NCBI GenBank assembly: GCA_000750105.3
Contig: JPHH03000148.1
Coordinates: 1-15,062, forward strand
DNA from: Tolypocladium sp. Sup5 PDA-1
Lineage: Eukaryota > Ascomycota > Sordariomycetes > Hypocreales > Ophiocordycipitaceae
DNA: 15,062 nt
Direction of reading: 5' to 3'
Shown here: positions 14,679 through 15,062 of the stretch, one piece after another
Layout of the letters: every line of letters begins with the position of its first letter
Numbering within the stretch: the stretch's first letter is position 1
The notes under the pieces: generated by a model
What the model saw: the letters and a program-made list of their open reading frames with translations, nothing else
Database searches by the model: none
Told to the model about the DNA's origin: nothing
Position numbers and translations under genes: made by a program

Positions 14679-15062
14679 GGTTGCAAACATACAGTAGTCT
14701 AAATAATCTTTATGGCAAAGAATAATAAGGGCGAAGTTTGCTTTCATTATATTAACAGAGTGTTTAAAACACCAAGGCTTGGACTAAGAGTGCTATGCTT
14801 AGTGTTGTTAAAAGAGACTTATCGCTATGAGCGTGGCCCGAATCCCAATGAATGCGTGATTAATTGATGTATCTTGTATGACTCTCTTAGCTGCTCAGGG
14901 AGCCTGGAAAAAGGATTCCTTTTATCCTTGTAGCTATAGTCCCTGTGACTCCTATCCAGCTATTGCCCCTATCCAGCGTTGGCTATGTGTGTAGGTTAGT
15001 AGCGTCTGACTTTAATTGTAGCCCCTAGCGGCCCCTAGCAGCCCCTATTGACCTCGAGTCAT
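14679..15062. other. Unmutated repeat-like tail, no gene
   Basis: CpA and TpG are again normal. Short repeats are present: CTAAG / CTTAG inverted arms near 14783-14801, CTATCCAGC twice near 14955-14978, and GCCCCTAGC-type units near 15020-15050. TGTTTAAAACACC at about 14761 could be an LTR start, but no partner end lies in the window. Confidence 0.35.

Noticed and set aside
14679..15062. A complete second LTR at the right edge
   Set aside because: A possible TGTT start is present, but no matching end or target duplication falls inside the window.

Overview
The window looks like an accessory compartment of a filamentous ascomycete (Pezizomycotina) genome. Evidence for this: short GT..AG introns of 51 and 73 bases with fungal-type branch sites, TATA-containing promoters followed by pyrimidine-rich leaders, gene families typical of these fungi (an SRR1-like protein, a kinase-like fragment, a Vps62-domain protein, and a short ORF opening with Met-Gly-Thr-Arg-Gly), and very strong repeat-induced point mutation (RIP). 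The RIP signature is direct. Long blocks have almost no CpA or TpG, are full of TpA (CTAG, TATAGC, TTAGT), and keep CpG, so mutation was C to T in CpA context on both strands. The species cannot be named from the sequence.

Layout, left half. Bases 76-917 are the RIP-destroyed interior of an LTR retroelement on the minus strand, with a fossil Gag zinc knuckle. Its LTR is 918-1371. Bases 1372-2640 are more RIP-mutated repeat that I do not recognise. Bases 2652-2973 hold an unusual array of GC-rich 20-base palindromes, the last five at an exact 57-base period. Bases 3465-4411 hold a plus-strand fossil reading frame whose stops are all TAG or TAA.

Middle (about 4,500-11,760) is mostly unmutated or lightly mutated single-copy-like DNA. 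It contains a 15-copy heptamer microsatellite (4977-5081), a promoter-led 31-codon cysteine-rich ORF (5726-5821), a disrupted SRR1-like gene (minus, 6282-7798), a 129-codon kinase-like gene with one intron (8212-8652), a Vps62-like gene with three in-frame TAG stops (minus, 8917-10155), and two short coding fragments (11050-11190 and 11213-11488).

Right part. A candidate TA-flanked miniature element (11798-12019) precedes a RIP-mutated minus-strand fossil frame (12310-12675). A 434-base solo LTR (12748-13181) has perfect TAGAG target duplications and is related, in opposite orientation, to the LTR at 918-1371. Next come an unmutated island with a degenerate 24-base minisatellite (13238-13484), a second RIP-mutated fossil gene that I tentatively place in the fungal OrsD/DUF3505-like family (13764-14430), and an unmutated tail.

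The genes do not form a recognisable pathway. The window reads as a gene-poor, transposon-flanked island in which several genes are decaying, two of them at least partly by RIP-type nonsense mutations. I found no convincing new biological system. The most distinctive items are the 57-base palindrome array, the sharp mosaic of saturated and untouched RIP blocks, and the genes caught in early inactivation.
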